From Candidatus Shapirobacteria bacterium (GTDB taxonomy: Bacteria > Patescibacteriota > Microgenomatia > UBA12405): a DNA stretch of 5,131 nt. Within the stretch, counting starts at the first letter, position 1. Each line of letters starts with the position of its first letter. The notes under the pieces are model-generated. The model had not been told where the DNA came from. It made no database searches and was given only the letters and a program-made list of their open reading frames with translations. The DNA is taken from contig VFLE01000166.1 of assembly GCA_009885205.1 (NCBI GenBank), positions 1-5,131 on the forward strand. The letters are read 5' to 3'. The position numbers and the translations under genes were made by a program. Shown here in pieces: positions 5,004 to 5,131 of this stretch.

Positions 5004-5131
5004 ATGACAAAATTAATTAAATATTTAGTAAAAAAGGGTGAGAGTGTGGTGTGGGATGAGGTGATTGTTTATGATAAAAAACATTTGACGGGGGAGACAG
5101 AGATTAGAGCGGTAGTGGAAGATGGGGGAAA
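5004..5131 (+). CDS. sufD: Probable SufD, start only (cut by window end)
   Basis: An ATG two bases after the sufB stop opens a frame that runs to the window end, 42 full codons, beginning MTKLIKYLVKKGESVVWDEV. The part TEIRAVVEDGGK resembles the start of the beta-helix core of SufB/SufD proteins. It lacks the ~100-residue helical N-terminal region of classical SufD, so this may be a short SufD that begins directly at the core. Position in the operon is the main support: SufD is the usual partner of SufB and SufC. GGTGGGG within the end of sufB may help ribosome binding, though it is about 10 bases or more away. Confidence 0.7.
   Translation, partial: MTKLIKYLVKKGESVVWDEVIVYDKKHLTGETEIRAVVEDGG

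Noticed and set aside
1..5131. CRISPR array or defence island
   Set aside because: No regularly spaced direct repeats and no defence genes are visible; repeats present are single palindromes.

Overview
The window looks like a piece of an AT-rich bacterial chromosome, most likely a small-genome candidate-phylum-radiation (Patescibacteria) lineage. That placement is inference. It rests on the A/T-rich coding style, weak or absent Shine-Dalgarno sequences, very tight gene spacing, GC-rich dispersed palindromes of a kind I associate with such genomes, and a compact sufC-sufB-sufD order. TAA, TAG and TGA all appear to act as stops, so nothing visible suggests a recoded UGA.

Left part (1-1550): the window opens inside a large serine recombinase gene on the + strand. 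The catalytic-serine motif is at the very edge, followed by the resolvase, recombinase, zinc-ribbon and coiled-coil parts. Its reading frame runs straight through a tRNA-Ser(UGA) gene on the - strand (1413-1494, CCA encoded at 1410-1412) and stops beyond it. This suggests that a mobile element lying to the left of the window's recombinase inserted at the 3' end of the tRNA gene. A perfect 9-bp inverted repeat (1375-1396) lies just before the tRNA.

Middle (1495-2807): the gap between the divergent tRNA-Ser and tRNA-Thr(GGU) genes holds likely promoters, a perfect 22-bp GC-rich palindrome and a 12-bp duplicate of the tRNA-Thr D-arm. Two - strand genes then converge on tRNA-Thr. One is a small unknown protein whose frame is broken by an amber codon and ends on the last base of the tRNA. 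The other is a secreted or anchored phosphodiester glycosidase (NAGPA/DUF2233 family) with all family motifs but no normal start codon in frame; a one-base shift near an upstream ATG would restore one.

Right part (2759-5131): a + strand iron-sulfur assembly operon, sufC-sufB-(sufD). SufC is the ABC ATPase and SufB the scaffold subunit; together with SufD they form the SufBC2D complex that builds Fe-S clusters. The operon starts from a recognisable promoter (-35 TTGCTA, 17-bp spacer, -10 TAAAAT) so close to the sufC ATG that the mRNA may be leaderless. A 9-bp inverted repeat covers the -35 and is a candidate operator. sufC carries an in-frame palindromic repeat in its variable helical region. 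sufC and sufB overlap by 8 bases; sufD begins 2 bases after sufB and is cut by the window end. I found no CRISPR array, rRNA or defence gene cluster.
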